64,000 nt of DNA from Ciona savignyi (Eukaryota > Chordata > Ascidiacea > Phlebobranchia > Cionidae), in the NCBI GenBank assembly GCA_000149265.1, contig CH002786.1, forward strand, positions 69,803 to 133,802. The letters are read 5' to 3'. The position numbers and the translations under genes are program-made. Below are positions 35,104 through 50,600 of this stretch, piece after piece. Below the pieces are notes generated by a model. The model saw nothing but the letters and a program-made list of their open reading frames with translations. It was not told the DNA's origin and did not search any database. Numbering within the stretch: the first letter of the stretch is position 1; every line of letters begins with the position of its first letter.

Positions 35104-38100
35104 TCAAACATCGGCACTCTGATTCGCTCTATAACGCGTTGTTACATCCTTTGTATTACTGGACTCCGGAAAGTATAACGTGGATTTGTCGCCGTTTGGG
35201 GTTGGAGAACCAGACGATTGTTGCGAATGGTATCCTTCTGATGGCGCATCGCATTCGTGGTTTGTTTGCACTGCAACGGATGGATTTAAACCTTCGCAAC
35301 CGGAATATAGCGGGTGGGTTGCTGTGGTCAGTTCGTTTTCGGGAGTCTGGCAAGAGAAATCTTTGCGAGAAGTGTCGCAGGTTAAATTAACACAATGTCC
35401 AACATCACTTTTTAAACGTTCCGAAATCGCGTTGTCTGTGCAGTTTACATGTTCATTACTAGTGGTTAGAGCATGAAGATTATTTCCATAGATGCCAGAG
35501 TCGGAGAGTGCATGTCGGTGTGTGTGGTACTCCGAACTTCTTCTTGGTCGCTGATTTTCAGCAGAATTCAACAAATCTTGCTTTAGGTAGATATGTTGCC
35601 ACTAGATAAACGGTAAAATATGTTACATTGCACGAAAAGGTAGAATAAGATTTGTAATAAGTAGTGTAAGATTTGATCGTAACAGAAGTGCAACCGTGAG
35701 TTAAACATCGTAGAATTGCTTCTAATAAGATTCATACAAAGCTTCGCATAGTTTAAAAATTAATTTATATAACAATGATTTTACCTTTACTAGTTCCGCT
35801 TTAATTCGCAACATTTGTGTATCTTTGCTTATATAAGCATCGTCTATCACCGTCTTAATATCTTGGCCGCCCTCGTTCAAATGCTGCAAAGCAGAAGAGT
35901 AAAATTCAAATAAAATCACTTTCAACTTTAAAAAGCATACCAAATTAATTGTTTTCAAAATCATAATCTAAATAGTACAAAAATATTATAACCATATATT
36001 GAAAACAGCAGCACACAAACTTACTTTTTGAGTCAAATCTTGACTTAAGCTATCCAGTAGTGCTTGTTCGACTTGCTGCCTTTCTGCTATGACATTTCGT
36101 AATATTGATAATTCGTCCAAATATGTTTCGTAATGACTTGTCTGTTCCAATTTGTCCTTTAATTACAAAGTTTCTAATTAGCAAACTGATCAACGAGTAA
36201 TTTATGCAAGTTGAAGTTGTGTGATTCCATTGTTCGTCTATATAGTTTGCATTGATAGTTATGGATAATACAATACAACTTTGTGCGAGGGTTGAATGTT
36301 AAATATTGTAAGTCTAGTGATTCTCCAATAATATTACGTTGCTACCATTTTTCTGTTTGTGTGAACGAGCGTAATTAAATTACTATCGGTGTAATAGTGG
36401 AGGGTAAATCGAATACGATTTGTACTTTGTAAACCTAATCTGAAGTACAATCTGATGTCTAGACTATTTCATAGAAGCGCCGACGCACAGGGCACACAAA
36501 TAACAGGAGATCGATTTAACGCTTATTAATCCAACGGGCCTTTCCTCTTACAAACGTCGCAATCACAACAATCATCTTAAGATTTCAACGTCTTATTAAC
36601 TTGAAAATAATGATGAAAATCGCACCAGTCGCACCTGTTTGGTACTTCATTAGACCGATTATTATAAATTTATAAAAATATTTTAATACGATGCACTCAA
36701 ACCTTTAGATGGTTTATTGTGTCTTGCGAGTCTTGTAAGGATTTGGAAAGGAAGGCGATTTCCTCTCCCTGCTCCGACATTCTTTCACGTCGCTCGGCTA
36801 ACTCTTCTAATAATTCACGCTCAGTTTCAAGCAGTTTCCGGTCTGGAAATTGAAAGAAATTAGATCATTTAGTTGTAGTAAAACCACTAATTAACAACGA
36901 CAAATATATAAACTCACAATATTTTAACGAAAAGTGTATTTGTTTACAGACTTACGCTTAATATCTCATAAAAGACCAGAAATAAATTGTAGACTTGTGT
37001 AAGCCAATTTCTTACTTTTAGCTTCATATTTGTGAAATTCCTCGCTTTCGAGTGCTAATTCCTTCTTTCCGTCAAAAGAATGTTTTTTGTCGGCAATATT
37101 CGCTTTCAACTGGTCTGCAAAACCAACACAATCATAGATTTGGCTCGACTACAAAGTAGCGAGTCGTATTACTTTTTAAAGATTCGTTCTCCAATTCCAA
37201 TGCACTCAGTTTTCTGGTCAAAGAGGAACGCATCTCCGTTTCAAGAGCTTCTCGCTTATCAGCAGACTGGTACAATGCTCTGTGGTCTTCAACTAATTTC
37301 TGCAGTTCAACTTCAATCTAAAACGTAATGATGTTGACCTTAGTATCATCCCTTTTTGGAAAAAAACTGCTTAAAAACTTTAACATCTACCAAGTTATCT
37401 GTTTTAACATGTTACTAGCGAAAATCTATATTTACATAAACTGAGTAAAATACACGCAGTTTCTTTAATGACATAATAAACAAGTGCTTTTAGGTACACC
37501 AACCTGAGAGAAGGTAATATTTTTGATAATTCGTAGTAAAAAAGAAAAAAAATGTTTAGAAGGTTATTGAAAAAGTTAGTCTTAGCTAGACTGCTACGAA
37601 CATACCGTTTCGAACTTCATAAGTTTTTGTGTTGTGTTTTGCAACTTGTTGTGAAGTCTCTCATTTTCAAGTTCAAGTTTTTCAATTAAATTAGATTGGA
37701 ATTTGCGTTTCTCTCCCGAAAAATTATTTTCCTTTCCGCCAGAAAATTGCTTTGAACGATTTGCACTCCAATATTCCTGCTCTGGTTGTTTTCCAAATTC
37801 TGATTCCAGGCGATGTGTTAGGTTGGTTTGCTGGATGTCGTTATGTATTGTAGGTGTGCTCGCTACTGGTATAAATTCCCCATTTACATAGTTTGTTTCA
37901 GTACAACATGGTGACTGTACGATGCCTCTGCCGTTTTTCCCACTGCCAGTGCGTCTAATGTGGTGCGGCGAACTTAGTGCAGTGGGAGTCAGTTGGTTCC
38001 CATGTTTTACATACCGCACTCCACGTTGACTGCTATAAAAGCCTGTTCCTTGTATCGGTGTCAACTGACCCGAATCAACAGTTGGTGTATTGCCGATTGA

Positions 38101-39521
38101 AGGGCTGTCGTGTGTTTTCTTGCTGTTAGTTTCGCCAAGTGGAAGGCTGTTTGGGCGGATCGGATGTTGTTTAACTTCACTTTGGCATTCGGGGTATGGC
38201 GGCGGAGGTGGACGTGTTTGCAGGCATGACGTCTGCTTATCGGCCTGCCACGGATTTCCTTTATTCTGATAATACGTCCTTGTACCAGCCTGAGAACCTT
38301 GTATGTATATTGTCTTTCCACCACTTGGCGTTTGGGGTAGACCACTTTCGCTGTGTTTTACTTCAGTAATATACGTATCATCTGGTACGCATGGGGATAA
38401 CTGTGGAGGACGTAATATTAGGTGAAAATACAAGAACTTTTAACAGATATCTATTAGGAAGATACTTACTACAAATAGAAAAACATATCTGTGTTTTAAT
38501 AAATTATCCACACTAAATTTGGATGGTGGCAGAGAAGTTTACCTGAGATAGTGGCGTAGTTCTTATGTTATCAAGAATATTGGCCGCTGATATTTCAAGA
38601 GATTCCTCTTTAAAACTGGGTTGTTTGTAAGTAGAAACGACACCTTGACCCTGTTTTTCCTGATTATCATGATTATTTGAAGAACGATTCCAATCAAAAA
38701 TGGAGGAGATTTCAGAATGGGACTTTGGACGGTTCTGTTTTGCATGGTTGTTTTTTTGCCATTTCCAATCTTTCCTCTTCCATGGACATGCGATGAATCT
38801 TCCGGGCTACTTTTTTATCCGCCAGATACTCTTGGTGTAACGAGCTCGACCGCACGACTGGACTTGATTTACCAGTTAAGTTTCCAAAAGAACCATGCGA
38901 TTGGGATTCTCTGCCGGATTTTCGCAAGTAATCGGTATACAAGTAATCATCCCCGCTATTTGACTTGGGGTGTCCTCGTCCGTTGTTTGGTGTAACTGCA
39001 TTTGCCTTGCTTCCGGAATAACCTGGGTTATCGTTTAATTGCGTAGGTGTGGAGTACATCAACTCGTGTTTTCGATTATCTGATGCAAACTTTTGTTGAG
39101 AAGAAACAGGCAAGCTGGAGAATTCGCTTCTTGACTCTTTATAAGTTGGTGGTGGGCGTCTGGTTTGTATTCTTTCCTGAAGAAATTCACTGTTGTACGC
39201 CATGCTTTCCGCGGTTACTAACGTTGAACGACAGAGAGAATCGAGTCTGGCTGCTTGGTCCGAATGGTTACCACAATTCATTTTCGTAGTATTCCCCAAC
39301 GAACTTTCAAGTGTTTCGTTTTTAACTTGACAGTTACAACTGCTCTGACCACAACTTGCGCACTTAATATTGTTTTCGAAACTGCTATCCTGCAGGGCGA
39401 CATTAAAGCTACCTGGTAAACCCATTGGTGATGAAAGACTTGGTCCAAGGCTTCTGTAGTGTTCTGCTAGCAGTCTCTGCAGTACTGTTGAGTTGTTGCT
39501 GTCAGATCTGTTATCAGACAT
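35104..39521 (-). CDS. amot: Angiomotin family protein, right copy, with a frameshift
   Basis: Exons: 39521-38543, 38400-37606, 37317-37173, 37114-37016, 36842-36703, 36156-36025, 35883-35785, 35580-35104. It is almost identical to the left copy, with the same PPTY and PPPY motifs, coiled coil and C-terminal SADV. Exon 1 is 979 bases against 978 in the left copy: an extra G at about 38,745 (GCATGGTTG against GCATGTTG) shifts the frame after MAKKQ and gives a stop within about ten codons, removing the second PPxY and the coiled coil. The remaining exons show no decay, so the change is very recent, or a sequencing or assembly error next to a run of T. Confidence 0.88.
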
Positions 39522-41630
39522 TCTTATCACGGATGTCTCCGTTTTAAGTCTGTAGCCTAAGGTGTTGGATTTGACAGTTGTTAACTAATCATAGGTGTTA
39601 CATGTACCACGGAAATTAACTCTTTGTATTGTAATTTAAGTTTAATGATGATCTAAAATGACAACAAAATCAACGGTTATAACGCTGTACAATTATTTAA
39701 AGTAATATAACGTAAGACCATAAGTAAGACCATAACGAGCTACCAACGTAACATATTATTCAGTTGAAACCCTGAATAGAGAGTAACAACAAATATTCCA
39801 AAGCAACGCAAAAAAAACGAAGACTTGGTAATGCAAACCTTTATAACACTGTTTACGAATTACAAAGCTAAATTTGACACCAAAATTTCCCTAATAACCT
39901 GTTTATCGATGAGCTTATTCTGCCTAGCTTTACGGTCAACCTAAAACATCACTAACCTGGAAATAAATCATACTGTTCTCTTAGCCTACGTTGAACAGAC
40001 AGTAAGACGTCTTTACGCCTGGGAGCGCTGAATACAAAAGAATTCTTTAGCTTGACTTTTGGCGATATATAACCCAACTCTAATTATACACACTCATAGA
40101 ATATTAGATTTTTCACCTAAACAGTGACCGTACCTTCTAGCACAGTCTGTATGACATTGTTGGTCAGCGAAATAGTGGCGAAGTATTTGGTTTCGTGGTA
40201 GGGCGCGCGCGCACACACAAGGACCACATTCCAGTGCTGCTCGCTTGGCTTGTTTGTACAAAGCAACTCGCACATGCTTTACATTCCACGGACGCATCGC
40301 CCGGGGCACTGAACAATCCTATCTTTCTTTGGAGACGAACTCATACAAGGCTCAAGCGTAGAGATTAACCTTCCACAAAATGCGTCATTTTGATAGGTAT
40401 TTACTTGATACGGCCATAAACACTAACTATACACCACTTATGCCACAATGTGTAAGATGTACACATGAAGTTAAACCTGTTTAATATTAAAAAATAATCT
40501 TAAAAATCGTGATTTTCGCTTTCTAACAAACATATCTATTGTTAGACATGATATTAAGATGTATAGGAGTGTCAGCTTGAAGATAAATTCATTTTCTACG
40601 TTATTGGTTCAAATGCTGCTTTTGTTTTCAGACCGAACGGGCGTGGTATTATTGATTATTTATTTAAAGAAGCTGCCATTAAATCAACCGCCTTGACGTC
40701 ATTGGTTCATATTTCACTATTTGAAATATTTACCACCTGGGTTAAACATAAAAGGGTCCTTTTCTAAGAATTTAAATAAGATCTGATTAAAAGTTTATAA
40801 AGAACAGTTTTGTTGTATGTTATATCAAATTAAAAGAAACCAGCAACGTGAATTAAATAAATATAAAAAAACACTGAATTATAAAACAATTCGGTTGAAT
40901 ATCCACCTCCCCTACACACACATGGATTTTAAACTTGATGAGGTGATAGTACGTTAAAATATATTTATTATGCAGTCGTTACTGCAAATACCCACAAAAC
41001 GTGGTTGTGTTGTGCTCTGAACACCATCTATCGGCGATTTGGAATGTTAAATTTTGTTTATTTTTGTCTTTCCATATATGGTAAAAAGATACACCATTAT
41101 TATTGTTATAAAAAAACAGGAAGGGACAGCAAAACGACAGTCGTCAAAACATCTTTAAAAATATATATTGAATGGTGTTAATTATTACATGTTTGTCGTT
41201 ATTTTTTTCGACTTTGATTATTTTTCCCACAAACACTTGTATTTAATATATAAATATTTAATAAATTGCTACAGAAAATACAAAATTCAGGTAATACGAT
41301 ATATGTAAAAATCTCTATGTTGCTTCTAACAACAGTGTGTAACACATAATTTTAAACAGAAACAAAGTGCATTACATGACAATTTTGGTACCAGTGTTAA
41401 TAACATTTGAACTGCAAAAAGAGAAGTGTCCACATTTTGTTCAAAAAGTAGGGTTAAACAGATATTTCAGTTATAAGAAACAGTATGCAATACAAAATAA
41501 CATACTCTAGTGTGTATAAAATTTGTTAAAATGCAAATAAATAATTGCCATAATAAAAAAGAACAGTTAATTTAAAAAGCACATGTGATAACAATTTTTG
41601 AAATACAATTCACTAACTATACAGTACAAG
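39522..41630. other. Spacer between angiomotin and TMCO3
   Basis: Up to 40,722 it matches the 5' flank of the left angiomotin. From 40,723 it is unique to this copy. A short piece at 41,117-41,154 (GGAAGGGACAGCAAAACGAC and on) resembles the 3' region of the LINE at 15,618. The TMCO3 3' UTR should lie within 41,630-41,200; no canonical poly(A) signal is obvious. Confidence 0.5.
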
Positions 41631-44600
41631 CTAACTAAGATGTACAACAGATTGATGAAGCCGGTATCTCCAGATTGATATCTTCCACAACACTGGAGCA
41701 AGCACCAAGCTGAGTGTGGTGATGCTTAATATTAGGAGGAAAACCTTGGGGAAAAATTATGATTACGATTGTATTTCAATGTTTTACATTAGTTTAAATT
41801 TACGTGATATTTTGTTCTGTTGATTAATAGCACGCTATTATTTATTTTTAGACACATAATTGGCAGCATGCAAATAATTTCTATACAACACCTCTCGGGA
41901 GATAATCTTTAAATGGCAAGCTCGACTGCCAATAACAAATGAGAACTCTGATACTTGAGCAAGACCGGAAGATATTATCCACTTCAAATTTCGTGATTGT
42001 GGTGGCAACACCACATGAAGCACCAGCAACGATATCACAAATTTACCTGGAACAGTTTAATTTTTCGCTTAATTGTGTGTTATTTTGAATAAGACTACGG
42101 ATATTATTGTGCTAATAAACACGATATGGGAAGAACAAACTTGTGACAAAGATATTCATGCTTATCCCGGTGAATGGGAAAACGCAAGGAGTGTTATCAC
42201 ATGTATACAATTGACAGATTACCTCGCACACACGGCAGAAATATTGGAGCAATATCAGTGTATATGATAAAGATATTCTTTTAGTTTTAGTTTAACCCAT
42301 TAATCGCATGTGCACCGACAATGTCCTCTAAGATTCTTGCTCTCACACACACAACCGACAAGTAGCGACAATATTCGATGCTACAACAATTGAATGGTAA
42401 CACATTAACCCACAAAGCTATTTGGCTGGACAAAAAATGTTTATACACGCAAAAAAATTCGCAAATTATTTAACTAGGCGGTTTGATTTACCTGCCACTA
42501 CAAATACAGTGAGTGATAGCAGAAGGGTAAATTCCACTAAAACAAATGTGGGAAAGACATGGAAACCCATTGTAGCGAAAAACATAATACTGAAGAAATC
42601 ATGGATTACTTGAATCTTGTGTTTGATTGCCTGGAATAATACAATGTTGATTCATTAATAATACAACCAATGTATTTAATCTTACACTTTTCAATTAAAT
42701 TTAGTTTATTGAAGAAAAAAATAAAAAAATACAAAATGCATGGACTTACATAGTCTCAAAACCAAGTTAAAACAATGATTTAAAAACCAACTAAATTATT
42801 GAATTCAGCAACTTAGCCTTATATGTATTGATTGCTTTAGAGTAGATAATGCTCGTTTACAAATCAGAATATAAATATAATATTACAGAATGCATGAAGC
42901 AGTTAAACAAAGGTTTAATCTAAGACTCACAGGTTCATTGAAACTATGAGCCACCATGACACCAGCAATAAAAGAACCGAGTTCCATGGATATTCCAAGT
43001 GACCTTGTTATCAATTGGTTTATGAACATGATGCAAAGCTGAAATAATGTTTTGAACATTAAACCAACATATAGTGGCACAAAAAGTATTATATCTTGTG
43101 TACATATAATCATTTTGTGAGCCCAACAGTCCACACTATATTATTACATAGGGACCATAATATGCACAATTACAAATAAATTAACAGCATCCTACAAACT
43201 ATACCATTACGGGGACCACAGTCCAAACTATGCCAACAAATCATACCATCACTTAATTATGAGTTAAAAATATTAATATGTTTATCCCTGTGGATGGAAA
43301 AACCAAGGGGGTTAACACACGGGGAATCGTCAGTTCACCTTTGCGACCATCGTCAGGTTACCGGAGCTATTGCAGTGTGTTGTATATGATTAATACGTTC
43401 CTTCAATTTGGCATAACCCATTAATCCGCTGGGTTCAGGCAATGTCCATAAAGTGCCTTGCCCAATGACACAATCAACTAGCTAGTGACCTGATTCGCAT
43501 CTGCAACCTTTCGATTGAAAGGCGACGCACTAAACCGTCAGACTAACTGGCCGGAAGGGCTACAAATAATTCATGTGCTACCAAAGAGTTTTTATAGTGA
43601 ATGTTCAGAAAGATGCCTGCAGTTGCAGCTTAATATACAGGTGCTATTTACCACTAAGCTGAAGTAAATAATAAGGTAAACACTTTTTTGTTGAACGTCC
43701 ATCATTAGAACGAGTAAGGTGATCATTGGGAATATCAGAAATTAATGTTGGTTTTACAGACCATAGGACATGGCGGTGTTAACAATTCAGTTGGCTGGCC
43801 TTGATTATGTGCAATGAACTCAAGTTTATATAATAAAGTAAAGAATAAATAAAAATACTAACCACACTAAGCAATTGAAGCTCCCTGTTTAATTTATTTA
43901 CCAGCTTGGTGAAATACAACATTATAAATCTGTAGATAGCTAGACTCATTGCAACTACCATGCACATCGATAGCATGGTGACGGATAACACACGGAGAGA
44001 TGTGAACAATCCGGAGCTGCAAGTCAAAATATTCCAGTGAAACTATTCAGTCGAACAAGAGTCAACAAATGCAGTGGAATCACAGATTTTAAATAAATAC
44101 ATCTAAAACTTATATAATATTTTACATATTTATTTAAAACGGATTAGTAAATACTGCCTGATGTAGTTAAATAATAAATTGAAACAAACCGATTTAAACA
44201 AAATCAAACCAGATAAAACATGTAACACCAACCTTTGTTCCAACTTCTGACTTGCAAGAATAGGAATAGCAGCAACAAGCAAACTGAGCTGCACATCTTG
44301 CATAACTAACACACCAAGTAGAATGTTCGAATAGTCGCTTGTGATGGATTCTTTACCACTACCTTTAATTTTAAATTATTGTCATAAAAATGCTATTCTC
44401 ATTCATACCATGAACTGAACCCACACTAAATTGTTGTTGGTTAGTCCTGAACCTATTTAGTTGTCACAATCCAAAATTATAATTAAATATAAGAAATAAT
44501 AATTTTGTAGAACCAATTTACTAAATGCGCGTTATGTAACCAATTGTTTTAGTAAAACCGAAAAAGAACCCAAAATAAAATAATAACCAGTTCGACTCGC

Positions 44601-47600
44601 TGATTCACACGCTGCAGAATAGACTTTGTAAAAATGTAGTTGCAGTTATTTTTATTGGTAATCACACTGTTTGTGTTCATCACTTTCTACGAGGAACTTT
44701 GTGGAATGGACAAGAATATAATAAAAAGCTTTTGCTATAGCTGGGTCAGCAGAGAAATAGTAATAGATAAAATTTTCTAACTATGTCTAAACTATTAAAA
44801 AAAATTATACAAACCAGCAACAGAAGTATTCGTTTTTAAATAAATATGCCTGGGGACTGAATATTTCGTCCCATGCAAAAACTTAACCCTCATGTTTCAT
44901 TAGATTAGATATCCTGCCAGTGATCGAAATTATTCCAACTACAAACCAGAGGTTAATTGTCTGTCTTGTAAGTCATATAAAGCGAATGTAAAACATAATA
45001 ACACATTATAAAACTACCTTGTAAAAACCTGCTCACTAATGGTGTGCTTGAAAAGGAAAAACATGACGACACAAAAGCACTTTCTCCAATTGGTATTCCA
45101 TTGAGTAGTACTGACCCAATTAATATACCTGGAAATAATTAATTTTAATAATGAGCGAATGACAGGAATCATTGGGACAAAAATAAATAACTAGATTTTC
45201 TATACTGTGTTTAAAATACTGGTATTTCACCTTAAGCATTATGCATGGGTGTGCGACATATTTCCAGAATTAGGTTTATAATCAAATTAGCATACAACTG
45301 AATGAATACAAAGTAAGCATACTTACCAGCCACCACCATAAGGAATGTAGTACAGAGTGGTGTTACAACTGCAATCTTCCACACTTTTTGTATGTGGCTG
45401 AATGAAAACTCCATACCAGCACTGAACAATATTAGGAACACACCAAGTTCACCAATGGTCTCCATTTGAACCTGGATAAATATTGTTTAAAAATATAATT
45501 AAGCTCAATGTAATAAATGCTGTCTAATCACAGCAATAAACCCAGTTAAATATCAGGTTAATTGTAAAAATATTCAGTATTTTTCCTGGACCTAATAGAA
45601 TTGCTGTGGGGATTGCACCATGTTAGTTTTTAAAATTGGATACCAATAGTACTCCAGTTTAGTTACCGTATACCAATAGTACTCCAGTTTAGTTATCTAA
45701 TTAGCTTCTAACAGATTGGTAGGGCCTTAAAGGCCAATATTCCTGGTCCCGATGTAAAATCAATGGGGCCGTTTAGTACTACCCATATAAAAAAAGAATA
45801 GCAGTTGATTAGGAATGACATCCATAAAGTGCTTTGCGCACAGATGCTACCATAGCTAAGTGAGTCAGATGAACCATGAACCTACCACTTCCTGTATGAT
45901 GTTAAACCCAGATGGACCCAACAACAGACCGGCCAATATATATCCAAACAAAGTTGGTACACCTAACACTTGACACAGAGTACCCAGTGGCAGACAAGCC
46001 ATGACAATCCATATCATGTTCATCACAAGCAAGTGGTCTATATAAGGTGCCATTCCATCTTCTTGTCTGTGGATCAATTCACGTTAATACTTTATATGGG
46101 TAGGAAAATATACAATTAACATACCTGGTTAAAATGTATTTGTTATTTTTTGAATCTATCAGAATATCCATATCTTCCTCATCTTGTGGTTTGTCCTCAT
46201 TACCAGGTGCATTCAAACCATCATGGAGATTCTTCATATGCATCACTGCCTCTATATCACCACCTTTCAGCTGGGTGTAGAAGTGTACGTCAATTTGTAT
46301 AAAATTGCTGCCAAGCAAAAATGCACAGGTGTGTTAATTATTTTGTTTGTTTACTATTTAGTCTCAACTAGAAGGCAAAGTTTAAACTGTGTTCCCTGAG
46401 GGTCAAAAAATATTAATCTACACATTTAACATGTCCAAAATGTTCTTCCTACAAATTTAATATGCCTACAGTAAAAATATTTGTAGCCAACTCACATCCA
46501 CTGGACTTTCAGGAAGATCGGCCACTTGATTCTGCAGTAGATCTGCAGCATGAGCTACATCCTTCAGTATTTCATCCACCCAGGATGTGGAATTGGATGA
46601 CAAAAGATAATCTTCCATGATTTTTTCAAATTGAACCATCCTTAAATTAAATAGATTTGCACATGTTAATTAGACCAATAGGGGTCGGAATAGATTATAT
46701 TGTACGTTATTTAAAAAGAAATTGTGCAGTGCGAATACCACATTTTTATTATACATAGACGGTTAGTCTGATTTATAGAACTTTTTCTGATTGAACAAAG
46801 TTTATTCGCCATATAGAGTACTGTCCAAATGTGGTTTTAGAAGATGGTGGTTTTAAGTTGGTTGACATTTTGTACTTAAGTTTTTAATCTATCTACATTA
46901 AATTACAATTTGAAATAACTGCAGTGTATTAATCGCTAATAATTATGTGTGTAGGATGAATCTCTGCCGGGTGGTGGGAAAGTTTAAATTAATTCAGAGA
47001 GATTTATATGCACCAGTTAGATACATCTGTAATAGGATTAAACCCAACGTGGTAGACTTTTTAAGTATAGTGTAGCGATCTCAATTATATTAACATGTCA
47101 TAGCAACATGTTAATATAGTAAAAACCAAAAACAATTATCGCATTATAATAAATTTTCTTTAGACTTAACTATTTTAGGTGTTGATTGCATATGCCTCAT
47201 TTATTATGCTAGATAACTTACTTATTATAACTTTTTTCTTCTTTTAAAGTTGCAATTCTCAATGCATTCAGCCTCCGTTTGCTATTTATCTTCAGTGAAC
47301 TAGAATTCCAAAAATCCATAGCAAGTGATTTTTTCAATGCTGTTAAAAACAGTATCAACAATATTATAAAGTATTAAAGTACCTATATGCGGTATATAAA
47401 TATATTATATAGTACACTAAACGTTTCCTATAAAGGTACTGGTAGTAAATGGTACAATAACTAGAGAGTGTGTTAATCACCACTTTTTGTAATCACATTT
47501 GTGTCTACATTACATAGAGTAACGTATGGGTTACTAACCCAATCACATTTTGTATATCTTATATCTTATTTGTATATCTTATACAAAATGTACACCATTG

Positions 47601-50600
47601 CATTCCACAAGCCCAAATTGATATACATTTTCTATACTTAAGTATTCATGATAGTAAACAAAAAATACGTATTTGGTTTGGGGAATTGATTTTTATTGAA
47701 ATTGGACAAAATATACCACTGTATATTCAATACACAGTAGTTAACACCTAGGCTATAAAAGTTTGACTTCGAATGGATATTTCCTTTATGTTAATAGGAA
47801 AAGTGTAAGGGTTCTGAGTGTGGTTAAGTTTATGGGGATTTCTTGGTAAACGATTGGAAGATGGCTGTGTGCTGTCTGCAGTTAAGGTTCACATTAAAAT
47901 TCTCTAACTATTTAGGCTGGCTTAAAGTCTCACTACTGTAAGCAGTAATAAGTTATTACAATTATTTTTTTATATTGTGGTGGAAGTTTTAGGGATAAAC
48001 TTATTATTTCATTTTAATATTTATAGTTTAGATTTATTTTATAACTTTATCTTTTTTTAAAATTTTAAGTGAATTGTCCTTTTCTATCATCATCCATCAT
48101 GCTAATATTGTCAGGTCAGTAAAAGTTTTCCTGGCATAATTTACCCTAATTTTGCCACTACATATCTAACACATATTTAAATGCCCATTGTGAAATTAAC
48201 CCTTTGTTGTTTTTTTAAATTTTTGTTGGTTTGGTACCTTGTTCTGCATCCAACATATCCCTTTCACTCTCCTTTAGTTCTTCCAGGAACATTTCCAAAA
48301 CATGCAACTTAAATTCTTTTTCTTTGGGTGATAGTTCTTTAGTTGCATTCACCTATAGATTATAAATTTTAAATAGGCAGTAAAAATCGGTGAACTAAAT
48401 GGTAAACATACTCAGCTTGCATATTGTCATGAAATAAGATTTGCACATACTACAGTAAACACCATGCAGCTAAACGCAGTGGAAGGTTTTCCCATCTTTG
48501 CAACACATCCGCAAGAAAAGGAAACTGCGTCGTGAATCAAAACACTTTCGCGATATAATACACTGATGCCCGCTTAAAAAACAAAAACCCTGACAAAAAG
48601 GCTTTACACAAAATTTATGTTACTCTCATCGCCCCATGAACAGTAGAAAGCTCTAATGATATTACTGGATGGTCTGGTGGGTTTTGTGGATAGTCAAATA
48701 ATTGCAGAAATTAAACTGGTAGCTGGATAAATTTTATAGTTTGGCAATGTAATTAGCGGACATCAACTGAACCCAGTAATGTGTTGTACTACAACTAAAG
48801 GAACATTTCCATCATACACAAGTAACAGCAATAGCTTTAGTTATCTGAACTACTGAACACGACGTAATCTGACGAATGCCTAGGTAAAAACTTGTGCTCT
48901 CCATTCATGGGGTTAACACATGTACAAATCCTATCCTAAATAGGTCCTATTTATGGACCATTCTGTTTTAAATAAGTTATTAAATTAGAGATTGTAGTAC
49001 TGCAAAATATATAATTTGTCACTCACTCCTCCCAACCTAACAATCAACTCTAATGTGTTACTGTTAAGTGTTAAGGTATCCCTCTAAGAATTTAACACAT
49101 TTTTAACCAGTCACAAAAAGGGCTTTGTTTAATACGTAAATCGCAGCACTAGCCATATTAAAATTGATAATTACAAGAAAAAATTACCTTCTTTTGTGCT
49201 TGATGTACTCTTTGTTCCAGATGAACTTTAATTCTAGAAAGACCCTTTGATTGCATTGAATTGATGTTGGAAAGATATCGGTCTAAAAATGTAATAATAT
49301 GTTTTCTTTGTCATATTTAACTTAACCCTTTAGAAACGAGATTGTTTTTGCGCAGTTTGCGCGTTTTGACCGAGTCCGCTTTGTAGTGCTCTAGCGCCTC
49401 TCCTGTTATAGTTAGAACAAAATGTTCAACACCTAGAGTTGTTCGAAATAAAATTTCCAAAATTTCTGAAATTTTTATTTTTTGATGACGTCACTCTTGG
49501 GGGGTCCACGTCATATTCTTTCTTATGCAATGTTATAGTTTTTTGATCTGTTTACAATACAGCCTAACATATTTTTACAAAGTTACTCAGAAACAAATTT
49601 CCTACATTATATATAATTATGGTTTGATGACGTCATCAANNNNNNNNNNNNNNNNNNNNNNNNNNNNNNNNNNNNNNNNNNNNNNNNNNNNNNNNNNNNN
49701 NNNNNNNNNNNNNNNNNNNNNNNNNNNNNNNNNNNNNNNGATAGTTGGTTTATTTATATCCTCATTGGTGGGAACCTAGGCTTTATCCATCAGTATTGTA
49801 AGACAACTCATGCTTACAGTCCAGTTTCTTAAAATGTAAAGATAACCATACAAGGCCTTTAATTTAAAACCCAAGATGGGCAGATACCCATCCATAAACA
49901 GGGGGTAATAATCGATACCAGGACAATCAGGTTCCCACCGTCTACTCATAAACATAGCAACTACGTCCCTCTGATGCGTTATATATTATTGAAACCTTTC
50001 TTTGGTTTTATTAAAACCACATTAATCCTCTGCATTGAACTCTTGTTTGCAAAACAGGAAACCCTGACTAAAAACATGCTGACTCATTACCCAGAACCGA
50101 ATTGACGAGATGACTCATCAAATCGGAGGACAGCTGAGTATGCGGTATGAGAGTAAGACGCAGTCGGTGGAAAAATTGGTTCGTGAAAACGAGAAGTTGA
50201 GGAAAGATCTCGACCGACAAGCTACCACGAGGGACAAGATTAGAGACGCCAAGCAGAATCTTCAGGTTGGTTTGTGGGGATTTTCAATGTTGTGTAAATC
50301 TGAGCTTTTTTCCAATGCTATGAAATTTATTTGCTGGGTCGAGAAGTAATAAAAACTTTAAATATGCATTGGAAAAATGGGGAAAATTGACAAAGTGTTG
50401 ATGTTTAATCTAAATTTAAAATTGACTTTAACCCTTTAGAAACGAGATTGTTTTTGCGCAGTTTGCGCGTTTTGACCGAGTCTGCTTTGTAGTGCTCTAG
50501 CGCCTCTCGTGTTATAGTTAGAACAAAATGTTCAACACTAGAGTTGTTCGAAATAAAATTTCCAAAATTTCTGAAATTTTTATTTTTTGATGACGTCACT

